Assembly (NCBI RefSeq): GCF_900111885.1
Contig: NZ_FOKG01000017.1
Coordinates: 82,910-146,909, forward strand
Source: Amycolatopsis marina
Lineage (GTDB): Bacteria > Actinomycetota > Actinomycetes > Mycobacteriales > Pseudonocardiaceae
Direction of reading: 5' to 3'
Length of the DNA: 64,000 bases
The notes under the pieces are model-generated. The model had not been told where the DNA came from, did no database searches, and was given only the letters and a program-made list of their open reading frames with translations. The position numbers and the translations under genes are program-made. Below, one piece after another: positions 44,960 through 52,863 of the stretch (position 1 is its first letter; each line of letters opens with the position of its first letter).

Positions 44960-45466
44960 TTAGCCGGCGAGCGGCGATTCGTCGGCGGATTGCTGGTCGT
45001 GGCGACGCCGGTCGCGACGATCTGCGAGTGCGCCGGTCTGCTCGATCTCCGCGACGGCACTCAACACGCGTACGTGGAAGAGGCCGTGCGCGGTCTCCGT
45101 GTCGAGGGCGGGATCAGTGGCCGAGACGACCCGCACGCCTCGGGACGTTAACTCGTCGAGCACGAAGGCGAGGTGCTGTGTCTTGCGGGAAAGGCTGTAC
45201 AGGTGGTTGACGACGAGCACGTCGATGACTCCGGATCGGGCTGCCGCCAATACCCGTTGCAGCCCAGGACGCTTCAGCGTGCCGCCTGATGCGTAGTCGC
45301 TGCTGCGGAGAGCGATGTGCCAACCGGGTTGGGACGCGACGTAGGTCTGCAGGTGGTCGCTTTCGCGGAGGGTGGGCCACCGCTGGTAGAGGCCGACGCG
45401 TACCGGCCGTCGAGCCCGTGGGTGTGCGGCTCGGCGGCTGCGGGGATCGCAAGTGGCAGGCGGCAT
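44960..45466 (-). CDS. Resolvase-like domain protein, predicted inactive
   Basis: 168 residues with the resolvase fold: VRVGLYQRW, DVLVVNHLYSLSRKTQHLAF, ELTSRGVRVVSATDPALDTE, VLSAVAEIEQ. Where active enzymes have RVS the sequence is RWP, so the nucleophile is missing, while the later Arg-containing region is kept. There is no recombinase or zinc domain. The ATG at 45464-45466 has AAGGAAGG before it; the long upstream open frame is not credible. Possibly a regulator of recombination. Confidence 0.7.
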   Translation of the reverse strand: MPPATCDPRSRRAAHPRARRPVRVGLYQRWPTLRESDHLQTYVASQPGWHIALRSSDYASGGTLKRPGLQRVLAAARSGVIDVLVVNHLYSLSRKTQHLAFVLDELTSRGVRVVSATDPALDTETAHGLFHVRVLSAVAEIEQTGALADRRDRRRHDQQSADESPLAG

Positions 45467-45545
45467 TGTGGTGAACCTTCCTTTCGAGTCATTGGCGAGC
45501 GGCTTCGATCCGCTGGGTTCGTTGCGCAAGCGCGAACGCGCGACG

Positions 45546-45866
45546 TCATGCCGCGTCGCGGCAGTGATCGGGGTGGCTGGCGTCCGCGGTGCCTGGCTCG
45601 GCGGGCAGCGTTTGCTCGCTGGCTTCGGTCTGCGCCAGGTCTGCCGCGAGGCTGGCGACCACCCGCGCGAGCTTGCGCATGTCGGGGGGATCGCGGCGAA
45701 CGCCGCGCACCACCACGTTGCGCACAGCTCTGCTCGCGCCAACGCGCCGTCGGGGTTGCCTGCTCGGCGCGCTGACGGGGCTTCCCTGCTGCTCTTGGTC
45801 GGCCGGAGCAGGAACGTCGGCGCAGTTGTTGTCGGCCTGATCGGGGTTGCGAGGTTGAGCGCACAT
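45546..45866 (-). CDS. Small hypothetical protein of the recombinase cluster
   Basis: 106 residues from the ATG at 45864-45866, preceded by GAAGGGGG. Polar, Pro/Gln-rich first half; the conserved-looking part is NVVVRGVRRDPPDMRKLARV followed by a short amphipathic helix. No known domain is recognised. It lies in line with the resolvase-like genes and may be part of their operon. Confidence 0.55.
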   Translation of the reverse strand: MCAQPRNPDQADNNCADVPAPADQEQQGSPVSAPSRQPRRRVGASRAVRNVVVRGVRRDPPDMRKLARVVASLAADLAQTEASEQTLPAEPGTADASHPDHCRDAA

Positions 45867-46511
45867 GAGCGCCCCCTTCGTGCCCGTGAGGCCCGCGGCT
45901 GGCGGAGGTTCACGGGGCTGCTGGTCGGCGACAGGAACCGTCGACACAGCGGGCACTCCCAGCTGCCGACACCTGCGGTCGCCGATCCGCGCGAAGCGGG
46001 TTTCGCGGCGATGCGGGCACGCACCATGACGTGCGTTAAATGAGCTGGGACCGCCAAAGCTGTCACGACCAACGGGCCTCTGCTCCCCGCATGCGTCCGT
46101 GTGGGGCCGGCGCTCGTGGCCGTGCTGGACTCTTGCCGTTCGGTAGGACTGTGTGCCTTGCCGAACTGGTGCTGGGTCACCTCGTCAGCTCGGGGTGGGC
46201 GGTCGACGCGAGTCCAGAAGAGCGCTACCGGCGCTGACCGCGAACCGCGGCGCGTCGGCATGGCGATGAACGTGATGGGTGCCGAAGCACCTCCTCTCTG
46301 TTGAACCGGGGACAGATGCGCCATTCAATTAAGGTAACACCTGAATAGATCTAGTACAGCCTGCGTATCTCAAGTTCTATCTGTTCGTGGGTGTGTGTCT
46401 GCTAAACACGCCGAACGTGCGGCGGCCAGCTTCGGTCGCCGTCGGGGACACTGAGAGTCGGTTGGCGACGGCGCGAAGCGCCTCGGAGCGACGAACACGG
46501 GACGGCAGCGG
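45867..46511. other. Intergenic region between divergent genes
   Basis: About 640 bp. The part 46320-46390 is clearly AT-richer (for example TTCAATTAAGGTAACACCTG) and probably holds the promoters of the XRE gene and of the minus-strand recombinase cluster. One minus-strand frame contains CPHRRE and CRQLG stretches before the 45866 start and might be an N-terminal extension, but I see no start codon supporting it. Confidence 0.4.
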
Positions 46512-46790
46512 GTGCAGATCGAGTGGCGGCTGCGGAAGGTCATGGCCTCCCGCGACGTCTGGACCGCGACCCAGTTGCGCGAAATCCTCATCCAGCGCGC
46601 CGGGTTCGAACTGTCTCTCCAGTCGGTTGACGTGCTGATCAAGAAGCAGCCGGTCCAGGTGAAAGTGGCGACCTTGCAGGCGCTGTGCACGACGCTGCGG
46701 TGCACGCCCAACGAGCTGTTCGGAATCGACACTCCACGCGATGTCTCGCTCGTCGAACCGGACACCACGGAGTCCCGCGGCGAGCAGTGA
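46512..46790 (+). CDS. XRE-family helix-turn-helix regulator
   Basis: 92 residues from a GTG at 46512. The Cro/C1-type helix-turn-helix spans most of the protein: WTATQLREILIQRAGFELSL, SVDVLIKKQPVQVKVATLQA and the closing LRCTPNELFGID, typical of XRE proteins. It faces the TGT-like operon end-to-end and probably regulates the recombination or transfer genes of element C. Confidence 0.8.
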   Translation: MQIEWRLRKVMASRDVWTATQLREILIQRAGFELSLQSVDVLIKKQPVQVKVATLQALCTTLRCTPNELFGIDTPRDVSLVEPDTTESRGEQ

Positions 46791-46819
46791 GCCCGCGGCG
46801 GCGAACGCGGCGACGGCCA

Positions 46820-47608
46820 TCACGCGGCCCTCCCCAATACCTGCGGGGACACGGTGTCCGCAGACAGCCCTGCCGAACCCAGCGTGGTTCGGATCTGCCG
46901 ATACCAGCTGAGCGCGAAGCGCAGACAGTTCGACTCGGTGCGATGGCTCGGACCGCATCCGGATACGTATCGACCGCGCATGCTCCAGGACATCGAGTCC
47001 GAACTGGCGAGAGCTTCGGCGTACCGGTTGAGGCCGGTGATCTTGATGCCGAAACCGTGGAGGTTCAACTCGCGCGTGGCGAAGGCGCGCATGATGCGCT
47101 CCACGTCGGCGCTGCTCTGGCGCCGGCACACCGTGCCGATCCCGACGAGCGGCTCGGCGGCCAGATCGATCCCGGCCTGCTCGTAGAAGTCGGCGCAGCG
47201 TTCGTAGTCCGACAGAGTCCAGCCTTGCAGCGTCGGCACCCAAGGGAGCTCAGGCGCGAGTTCCCGCAGGCGGACGAGGTTGCGCACGGTCCGCCGTTGA
47301 TGCTCGCGGATCGTCAAGCCGGTGCGTTTCAGGATGCGCTGTTCGCACATCCAGTCCTGCGGCGCCGCCCAGGCGAGGTTGCCGATCTCGTCGGCGTAGC
47401 GCCGGACCGTCTGGACGTAATCCTTCTCGTCGATCTGCCAGCGTCCGTGAAGCTGCAGCTCTGTGAAGCCGCCGGAGTCGAGCGCCCATTCCGTGATGGC
47501 GCGGGGCAGGGTGCGGCGGTGGCCGAGCCGCCGGTGCGACACCAGCAGCGGGATGTCGGGCACGCGGGTCAGCCAGATGGGTTGGTGGACGCCGAGGTAG
47601 AACCTCAC
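46820..47608 (-). CDS. TGT/DpdA-like transglycosylase (queuine tRNA-ribosyltransferase-like)
   Basis: A 262-residue protein resembling the TGT superfamily branch that includes DpdA DNA transglycosylases and the actinobacterial DUF7221 group. FYLGVHQPIWLTR opens the protein. The first catalytic Asp is Asp44 in ALDSGGF, a central LNLHGFGIKITGL matches the TGT glycine-rich strand, and Asp204 in ASSDSMSWSM is the candidate nucleophile. The C-terminal zinc motif of bacterial tRNA TGTs is not evident. The GTG at 47606-47608 overlaps the transporter stop by 4 bp. It would exchange guanine for a 7-deazaguanine in DNA or RNA; which one is unknown. Confidence 0.75.
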   Translation of the reverse strand: MRFYLGVHQPIWLTRVPDIPLLVSHRRLGHRRTLPRAITEWALDSGGFTELQLHGRWQIDEKDYVQTVRRYADEIGNLAWAAPQDWMCEQRILKRTGLTIREHQRRTVRNLVRLRELAPELPWVPTLQGWTLSDYERCADFYEQAGIDLAAEPLVGIGTVCRRQSSADVERIMRAFATRELNLHGFGIKITGLNRYAEALASSDSMSWSMRGRYVSGCGPSHRTESNCLRFALSWYRQIRTTLGSAGLSADTVSPQVLGRAA

Positions 47609-48126
47609 GCTGGCATCGCCCTCCGGCGAGCGCGGACACCAGCAAGCACAGCGACCGCCAGGGCCGTGGTGGTGGTCTTCCCGACGAGTTGGCCGGTGAG
47701 GTAGGTCAGCGAGCCGAAGGCCAGCGGCAGGAACAGCAGGCTGTCGACGAGCAGTCCAACCGTGTTCGACGCACTCACGGCGGCGAGGTGACTCCAGTCG
47801 CGCAGCGGGGTGTAGATGGCGAGGTCGACAAGTTCGGAGACGGCGAAGGCCGCCGCGCTGGCGAGCGCGATGCGCGGCTCGGCGACCAGTCCGGACAACG
47901 CCGCGCCGAGGGCGATCGCGAGCAGCGTTGTCCGGGTGCCGACAGCGTCCTGCAAGAGGTCCCGGACGGTGAATGCGAGCCCGGCGAAGAACGCGCCTGC
48001 GGGAACGTGCAGGCCCGCGATAGCGACCGCTGGCCAGAGTGAGGTGGCCCAGTTCGCGCCGGCGATCGTCGCCGCGTACCCGGCGAACAGGACCACGGCG
48101 GCGACGGTCCACCGGCGGATGTTCAT
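47605..48126 (-). CDS. VUT-family queuosine-precursor transporter (YhhQ-like)
   Basis: A 173-residue, about six-helix membrane protein of the vitamin-uptake-transporter family. Motifs: AGLHVPAGAFFAGLAFTVRD near the N-terminal third, then LVDLAIYTPLRDWSHLAAVS and TVGLLVDSLLFLPLAFGS, typical of YhhQ/QPTR proteins that import preQ0/preQ1. Its ATG overlaps the upstream stop and its stop overlaps the TGT-like start, a coupling that strongly links transporter and transglycosylase. It supplies the salvaged base. Confidence 0.85.
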   Translation of the reverse strand: MNIRRWTVAAVVLFAGYAATIAGANWATSLWPAVAIAGLHVPAGAFFAGLAFTVRDLLQDAVGTRTTLLAIALGAALSGLVAEPRIALASAAAFAVSELVDLAIYTPLRDWSHLAAVSASNTVGLLVDSLLFLPLAFGSLTYLTGQLVGKTTTTALAVAVLAGVRARRRAMPA

Positions 48127-48917
48127 GCCGCGCTCGGCGGGGAGTCGGCCGGGTCTGTCGCACTGGGCGGGAGTTCAGTGGGGCCGGGCTGGGCGCGGTG
48201 GAAGGTGCGCTCGTCGACGAGTGGCTCGTGCACCTTTGGCGCCGAGGTGACCCACTGCTCGATGGGTGCCGGGCGGCCGGCGATGGTGCGGGCCCAGACC
48301 TGGCGGCCGGTGTACTTGACGTTGGTGACGATCCGCCGGACGGCCTTGGGGGTCCACCGCCCGTTGGGCACCGGGGCTGCGTACTGGCTCGGGTCGCTGT
48401 TGAGTCGTGCGGCGATGACGGCGAACGTCAGGCCGTGGTCGGCCCGCCAGATGAAGATCTGCTTGACGGCGGCGGCGGTCTGCCAGTCTGGGACGAGGAC
48501 CGCCCGCAGTTTGCTGTGTCCGCTGGGGTCGGTGACCCGGATGCGCAGGGCGCGGTAGCCGTAGGGCGGGGGCCCGATCTGGTAGCCGGCGCGGACGAGT
48601 TCGACCATCGCCTGGCGGGCGCGTCGGGTGGTCTCGGCGTGGTGCGCGGCGGGCGCGGCCCACTGGATGTGGTTGCCGCGGGCGTCGACCAATTCGCTGT
48701 TACTGGTCGGGTCGTCCGCACCTGCTTCGGTGTCGACGGCGGAGGTATCCGACTGCCTTGTCCACAGGTTTGTCCACAGGTGGGACCACCAGGGTGGACG
48801 CGTCTCGGGCACAGGTGTGCCGGTGCACTGGTGGCGGGCGGCGGCGCGAAGTGCAGCGCGCTTGCCGCGGAACTCGGGATGCCAGCCGCATTCACGGCAG
48901 TACAGGCGCGTCGTCAT
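48123..48917 (-). CDS. Recombinase-domain protein lacking the catalytic domain
   Basis: 264 residues. The N-terminus has a Cys-containing motif (LYCRECGWHPEF, later HQC) that may bind zinc. From about residue 95 it matches the Recombinase DNA-binding domain of large serine recombinases (RAGYQIGPPPYGYRALRIRV, WTPKAVRRIVTNVKYTGRQV). No resolvase catalytic domain precedes it. It is coupled by 4-bp overlaps to the methyltransferase-like gene before it and the transporter after it. It may be a DNA-targeting subunit of the cassette. Confidence 0.75.
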   Translation of the reverse strand: MTTRLYCRECGWHPEFRGKRAALRAAARHQCTGTPVPETRPPWWSHLWTNLWTRQSDTSAVDTEAGADDPTSNSELVDARGNHIQWAAPAAHHAETTRRARQAMVELVRAGYQIGPPPYGYRALRIRVTDPSGHSKLRAVLVPDWQTAAAVKQIFIWRADHGLTFAVIAARLNSDPSQYAAPVPNGRWTPKAVRRIVTNVKYTGRQVWARTIAGRPAPIEQWVTSAPKVHEPLVDERTFHRAQPGPTELPPSATDPADSPPSAA

Positions 48918-49855
48918 GCTGCTCGTCCCCAGCCGGGGTAGGTGACGCGGTTGACGGCGGGCCGGATCACCTCGTCCTCGGTCGGCCACGGGATGCCGAC
49001 TGCCGCGGCGGCGGCGAGTTCGGCGTCGTGGGCGAGCTGGAAGACAAGCACTTCGTGGTGCGCGGAGAGCGCGGTCGGCGCGCCGGCAGCGAGTGCTCGG
49101 GCGGCAGCGCGGCGTTCGGCAAGCGAAGCGCGGGTGACCAGCCGGCTGCCGCGCAGTCCGGCGGTCAGTGCGATGCACCGCTCGACCGGTGCCAGCCCGG
49201 CCGAAGTTCCGGCGGCGAGCACCGGTGTGGCCAGGTCGACCAGCGAGCCGTCCGGACACCGGAGGGGCCGCGCGACGACGGCGACGTGTCCGCCGGATCG
49301 CAGCAGCGGCTCGCAGTAGAGCAGTGTTGTGGCAAGGTCGGCGAGGGCGGACTCGACCGGGTCGCGGCCCGGACCGGTCGCGCGGTCAGGCGCGGTGCGC
49401 AAGCTGGTCAGGATGAGTCCGACTCGTCCGATCAACCCTGCGGCCCGGATGGTCGCGAGCACCTTGGGGCGGGCGTCGAGGACCGAGCCGTCGCGCCACG
49501 CGCCTGTGGTCTTGGCGGCGGTGACGTTGGCGCGAGCGAGCGTCCACCACTGGGTGCGGGCGGTCAGTCCGAGCGCGCGACGGTCGGCGCGCAGCGCCTC
49601 GGTCAGCACGGTGCCGGCCCCGCAATCCGGGTCGAGAACGAGGTCGCCGGGACGGGTGTAGGTGGCGATCGCATGGGCGGCGACGGCGGGTGGAATCCGC
49701 TCGGTGTCGGTCTCGGTGCCGGGCACACAGCCGGTGTCGCGCAGCTGCGCGAGAGTGTCGCGCTGCCCGGTCGGCCAGACCGATAGGGACGGCATTGAGG
49801 GCTCCTCCCCCGGTGGCAGGGGGAGTGGCCAGGGCGACGTGGGACGGTCAGCCAT
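48914..49855 (-). CDS. Methyltransferase-like protein, degenerate catalytic motif (gene 2)
   Basis: 313 residues with a Rossmann-type methyltransferase core: motif I YTRPGDLVLDPDCGAGTVLT (close to the FCGSGT loop of N4/N6 DNA methyltransferases), then LILTSLR where an active enzyme would have a D/N-P-P-Y motif. The catalytic motif thus appears lost. It begins with Pro-rich sequence; ATG at 49853-49855. It shares VWPtGQ and TYTrPG elements with the protein encoded by the upstream gene. Confidence 0.7.
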   Translation of the reverse strand: MADRPTSPWPLPLPPGEEPSMPSLSVWPTGQRDTLAQLRDTGCVPGTETDTERIPPAVAAHAIATYTRPGDLVLDPDCGAGTVLTEALRADRRALGLTARTQWWTLARANVTAAKTTGAWRDGSVLDARPKVLATIRAAGLIGRVGLILTSLRTAPDRATGPGRDPVESALADLATTLLYCEPLLRSGGHVAVVARPLRCPDGSLVDLATPVLAAGTSAGLAPVERCIALTAGLRGSRLVTRASLAERRAAARALAAGAPTALSAHHEVLVFQLAHDAELAAAAAVGIPWPTEDEVIRPAVNRVTYPGWGRAA

Positions 49856-50840
49856 TGGAGGTCTCCTCCCCGTCGGCGGTGTCGGTCGGGGCCGGCTGGC
49901 GGGTGAACACGAAGAGGTCGTCGTGCACCTGGATGTGCCGAGCGGGCGTCGCGAGCGGTCGTGCCGGAGCCTGGGAACGGGAGTGCGTGGCCGGGGTCGC
50001 GACGGCGAGTGCGCCGTCGCGGACGGGCACGCGCAGCAGGGCGATGCGATCGATATAGCGCAGTCCGGCATGGTGCGCGGCGCGCACGAGCGAGCTTGCG
50101 GGGTCGGTGAGCCGACCACGGGCTCGCTCACCGTGTGTGATGACGGCAAGGGTGCCGGTCGGGGTGAGCAGACCGGCCCAGTCGGCCGGACGGACCCCGT
50201 CGAGGGTGCGCGGTTCGGCCGTGGTGATGACGAGGTCGTAGCGGTCCGGACCGACGCCGGTCGCGGTCGAGTGCGGTCCGGGACGACGGTGTGCCCACGG
50301 CTCGGCGGGCTGGTCGGTGGTCGGACTGGCGGTGCGGGGTCGGGGTCCGGACTCGGCCTCGGCCGACGCGTCGCCGGAGTGTTCGCCGGCCAGGTTGGGG
50401 TGCGCGACGGCCGTCTGAGTCCGGATGCTGCGGCCGAGTCGTACCACGGTCCAGCCCGCTTCGTGTAGTCCGGCGTACGGGCCGGGCCGGGACTGGTTAC
50501 GGCCCGCCGTTGGTGACCACGATGCGGGCGGCGCGAGGTAGGGCGCGGGGGCAAGCAGGAGCATTCGCTGGCCGGGCTGGGTGTAGGTGGTGACGATCTT
50601 GATGACCGCAGTCAGCAACCAGTTGGCGAGCAGCCCGGTGCCCTCACGGAGTTCGTCTTGAGCGCACGGCCAGACGGTGCTCGGCTGGGCGGGACGAGGA
50701 TGGTGCAGCGTGAGGCGCAGGGTGCGTAGGCGTGGTGTTCGCCGCCTCTGCGGTAGCGGGATCGGGACGGTCGGGGGGTCGGTCGGGCCGTGCTCCTGGG
50801 AGCCGTCTCCTGGGGAGCCGTTGCCGTGTGTCGGGGTCAT
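49848..50840 (-). CDS. Methyltransferase-like protein, degenerate (gene 1 of the cassette)
   Basis: 330 residues. It parallels the next gene (STVWPCAQ, TTYTQPGQRMLLLAPAP, YDLVITTAEPR) and looks like a second, more diverged SAM-methyltransferase fold with a broken nucleotide motif and no catalytic PPY. A Pro/Gly-rich insertion occupies residues 130-195. It is the first gene of the five-gene operon; ATG at 50838-50840. The promoter must lie in the repeat-rich region upstream. Confidence 0.6.
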   Translation of the reverse strand: MTPTHGNGSPGDGSQEHGPTDPPTVPIPLPQRRRTPRLRTLRLTLHHPRPAQPSTVWPCAQDELREGTGLLANWLLTAVIKIVTTYTQPGQRMLLLAPAPYLAPPASWSPTAGRNQSRPGPYAGLHEAGWTVVRLGRSIRTQTAVAHPNLAGEHSGDASAEAESGPRPRTASPTTDQPAEPWAHRRPGPHSTATGVGPDRYDLVITTAEPRTLDGVRPADWAGLLTPTGTLAVITHGERARGRLTDPASSLVRAAHHAGLRYIDRIALLRVPVRDGALAVATPATHSRSQAPARPLATPARHIQVHDDLFVFTRQPAPTDTADGEETSNG

Positions 50841-51382
50841 CGCGGGTCTCCTCCGACGAGGTGGGGCTGTGCGTTCTGACGCCCCTTAACTCTGTATTTC
50901 GACCCCGTTTTGGACACGCCTCGCCAAACTTATTTGAGATGGCAAAGGTGCATGTTAATGGCGACTTGGCGTGATTCGAACAGTTCTGCCAAAGCCTCGA
51001 CGCTGAGCCGCTCGTTCCGTCGACCCAGGTCGGCGCCCACCGTCTTCTGGGCCACTCTGTGGTCAGATTTTTCAAGATTTTTCGGCGGTGCCAGGTTGAG
51101 CTTGAGTGCCGACTGTATCCGGGCGCAGTTCGGCTACTAGCGTCGTACTAGTGACCAACTATAACTGCAGTTCGTCGGCTACTAGCGTCGATCGGGTTAC
51201 GCGGGCCACGAGGGCGCTTTGTTGATCTTGCTTCATGGTGTTCGTGGGATGAAATAGTAGTTCGCTAGTAGCCTCGGCGCGGTTCGCTAGTTGGCGCCTA
51301 GTAATGATGTGGTATTTCCGTGGTATCGGTCGTGGCTTCCTGACGTCGTTGTTGTTCACATCGACGCCGTGGGAGTCACGAC
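50841..51382. promoter_or_regulatory. Divergent control region with repeated GGCTACTAGCG boxes
   Basis: A 540-bp AT-richer gap between the modification cassette (minus) and the conjugation operon (plus). It contains the repeat set annotated at 51132-51295 and must contain promoters for both operons; an origin of transfer or replication is also possible. Confidence 0.55.
51132..51295. repeat. Iteron-like repeats GGCTACTAGCG
   Basis: Exact copies at 51132-51142 and 51177-51187 (plus orientation), an exact inverted copy CGCTAGTAGCC at 51263-51273 and a near copy CGCTAGTTGGC at 51285-51295. A further TACTAGT lies at about 51146. Spacing between copies is 45, 86 and 22 bp. Confidence 0.75.
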
Positions 51383-52360
51383 ATGGCAGCACAATCCGTT
51401 TTCCGTCGCGCTGGCGACGAGGCCGTCCCGAACTCATTGGATATCGCGCGGGACACGTTTACCTGGCTAGTGACCGGGCCGCACCCGATATCGCTGAACG
51501 GCCGGCTCTTTCCCGGTCTGCCGGACCGGCACATTGCGCTGGACGAGGTCCGCGACCGACTGCTGGCGCGCCGGTGCCCGCAGGCGACGCGGGACGCGGT
51601 GTGGGCGCATCTGGTGCTGCGCTCCCGTACTGAAGGAGCGACCTGGACGATCGCCGCGGTCGGGGTCGCACTGCCCGCGCTGACTTCTGTCGCGGCGACC
51701 TTGACCAACCGGTTCGCCAACGATCCGGCCGACGTGCACGCCGAGGTTCTGCGCGGCTTCCTGACCGCGTTGTCGACCATCGATCTGCGTCCGCCGCGAA
51801 TCATGCTGCGGCTGCGGTGGGCCGCCTACCGGTCCGGCTACTACGCGCTCGCCGAGGCGCTGGCGGGTCCGACTCCGGTCGCGCCAGGGTTCCGATCCAC
51901 CCCGCCGCACGCGCCGTGGGGTCACCCGGATCTGGTCCTTGCCCGCGCGGTCGCGGACGGAGTCCTGACTCAGACCGAGGCCGCGCTGATTGGTGCGACT
52001 CGGTTGGAAGAGGTGCCCGTCGCGGACTGGGCTGCGCGGCACCAGACCGGCGAGTGGGCGGTCTACAAGGCGCGCAAACGCGCCGAGCTCCGGCTCGCCG
52101 CGTACCTGCGCGAGGGCGTCGCCGAGACCGATCCGACCGACCCGTTGACCGACCAGGTAGCCACCGCAGTGGCCCTGGCGCGACCGGTCGCACCGGCCCG
52201 CGACTTGCCGCGGTCGTCACTGTCCGTGTCGGTTAGTGAGGTCGAGTCGGGGCAGAAAATTCAGGGTCGCGTGTCCAAAACGGATGCGAAATCCGGAGTT
52301 CAGGGCTGCGGGACATCCCCGCGCTCAGCCCGACCTTCGGAGGTGCCCCAATGCGCCTGA
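51383..52360 (+). CDS. Sigma-like/HTH regulatory protein heading the conjugation operon
   Basis: 325 residues. N-terminal and central helical parts (PRIMLRLRWAAYRSGYYALA) and a region-4-like helix-turn-helix (VLTQTEAALIGATRLEEVPV, then DWAARHQTGEWAVYKARKR). The C-terminal 60 residues are low-complexity. Such proteins often precede VirB-like genes in actinobacterial conjugative elements. The name sigma-like is by appearance only. Its stop overlaps the VirB2-like gene by 10 bp. GGGAG precedes the ATG. Confidence 0.55.
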   Translation: MAAQSVFRRAGDEAVPNSLDIARDTFTWLVTGPHPISLNGRLFPGLPDRHIALDEVRDRLLARRCPQATRDAVWAHLVLRSRTEGATWTIAAVGVALPALTSVAATLTNRFANDPADVHAEVLRGFLTALSTIDLRPPRIMLRLRWAAYRSGYYALAEALAGPTPVAPGFRSTPPHAPWGHPDLVLARAVADGVLTQTEAALIGATRLEEVPVADWAARHQTGEWAVYKARKRAELRLAAYLREGVAETDPTDPLTDQVATAVALARPVAPARDLPRSSLSVSVSEVESGQKIQGRVSKTDAKSGVQGCGTSPRSARPSEVPQCA

Positions 52361-52860
52361 TCGATCGATTCTTCCCCGCCGCGAGCGGACCGCGCAGCGC
52401 CCGCCTCGATGGCACTCCGCAGCCGCCGGCCGAGGCCCCAGCGTCGAGCACGCCGGCCGAGATCACCGGCAGCGAGCCGACCAGTGCTCCGGTCACTAGG
52501 CCGGAGGCCTGGGTTCCGGTCCGTCCCCGCCGCTGGTCGCACGTGGCGTTGATTGTCGAGCTGGCGGTCCTCGCGCTGCTGGCGTCGGCGTCGGCGGCGC
52601 ACGCCGACACGATGGTCGTCGCTCTGGCAGATTCGGTGACCACGGTCCTGAACAACGTCCGCAACTGGATCATGGGCATCTTGGCCGGCTTGGCCACGGT
52701 GTTCCTGTCCATCGGCGGTGTCCGATACGTGATGGGCGGTGGCGACCCCGGCGAGGTCGAGAAGGCCAAGACCGCCTTCAAGTCCGCCGGGTGGGGCTAC
52801 GGCCTGGCAGCGCTCGCGCCGCTGGTCGTGGAGATCCTCAAAGGGATCGTGGGGGCCTGA
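52351..52860 (+). CDS. VirB2/TrbC-like pilin
   Basis: 169 residues: a hydrophilic Pro-rich N-terminal 60 residues, then a hydrophobic segment with signal-like AVLALLASASAAHADT (probable processing site after Ala), followed by two membrane helices in TrbC/VirB2 style (VRNWIMGILAGLATVFLSIG, GWGYGLAALAPLVVEILKGI). It would be the pilin subunit of the type IV conjugation machine. It is coupled to the downstream VirB6-like gene (3-bp gap). Confidence 0.8.
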   Translation: MRLIDRFFPAASGPRSARLDGTPQPPAEAPASSTPAEITGSEPTSAPVTRPEAWVPVRPRRWSHVALIVELAVLALLASASAAHADTMVVALADSVTTVLNNVRNWIMGILAGLATVFLSIGGVRYVMGGGDPGEVEKAKTAFKSAGWGYGLAALAPLVVEILKGIVGA

Positions 52861-52863
52861 CCG

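Noticed and set aside
44960..46324. 454-residue open frame ending in the resolvase-like domain
   Set aside because: Only the last 168 residues look like protein and have a ribosome site; the remainder is open by high GC only.
51132..51295. CRISPR array
   Set aside because: Only four short repeats, in mixed orientation and irregular spacing, and no cas genes anywhere in the window.
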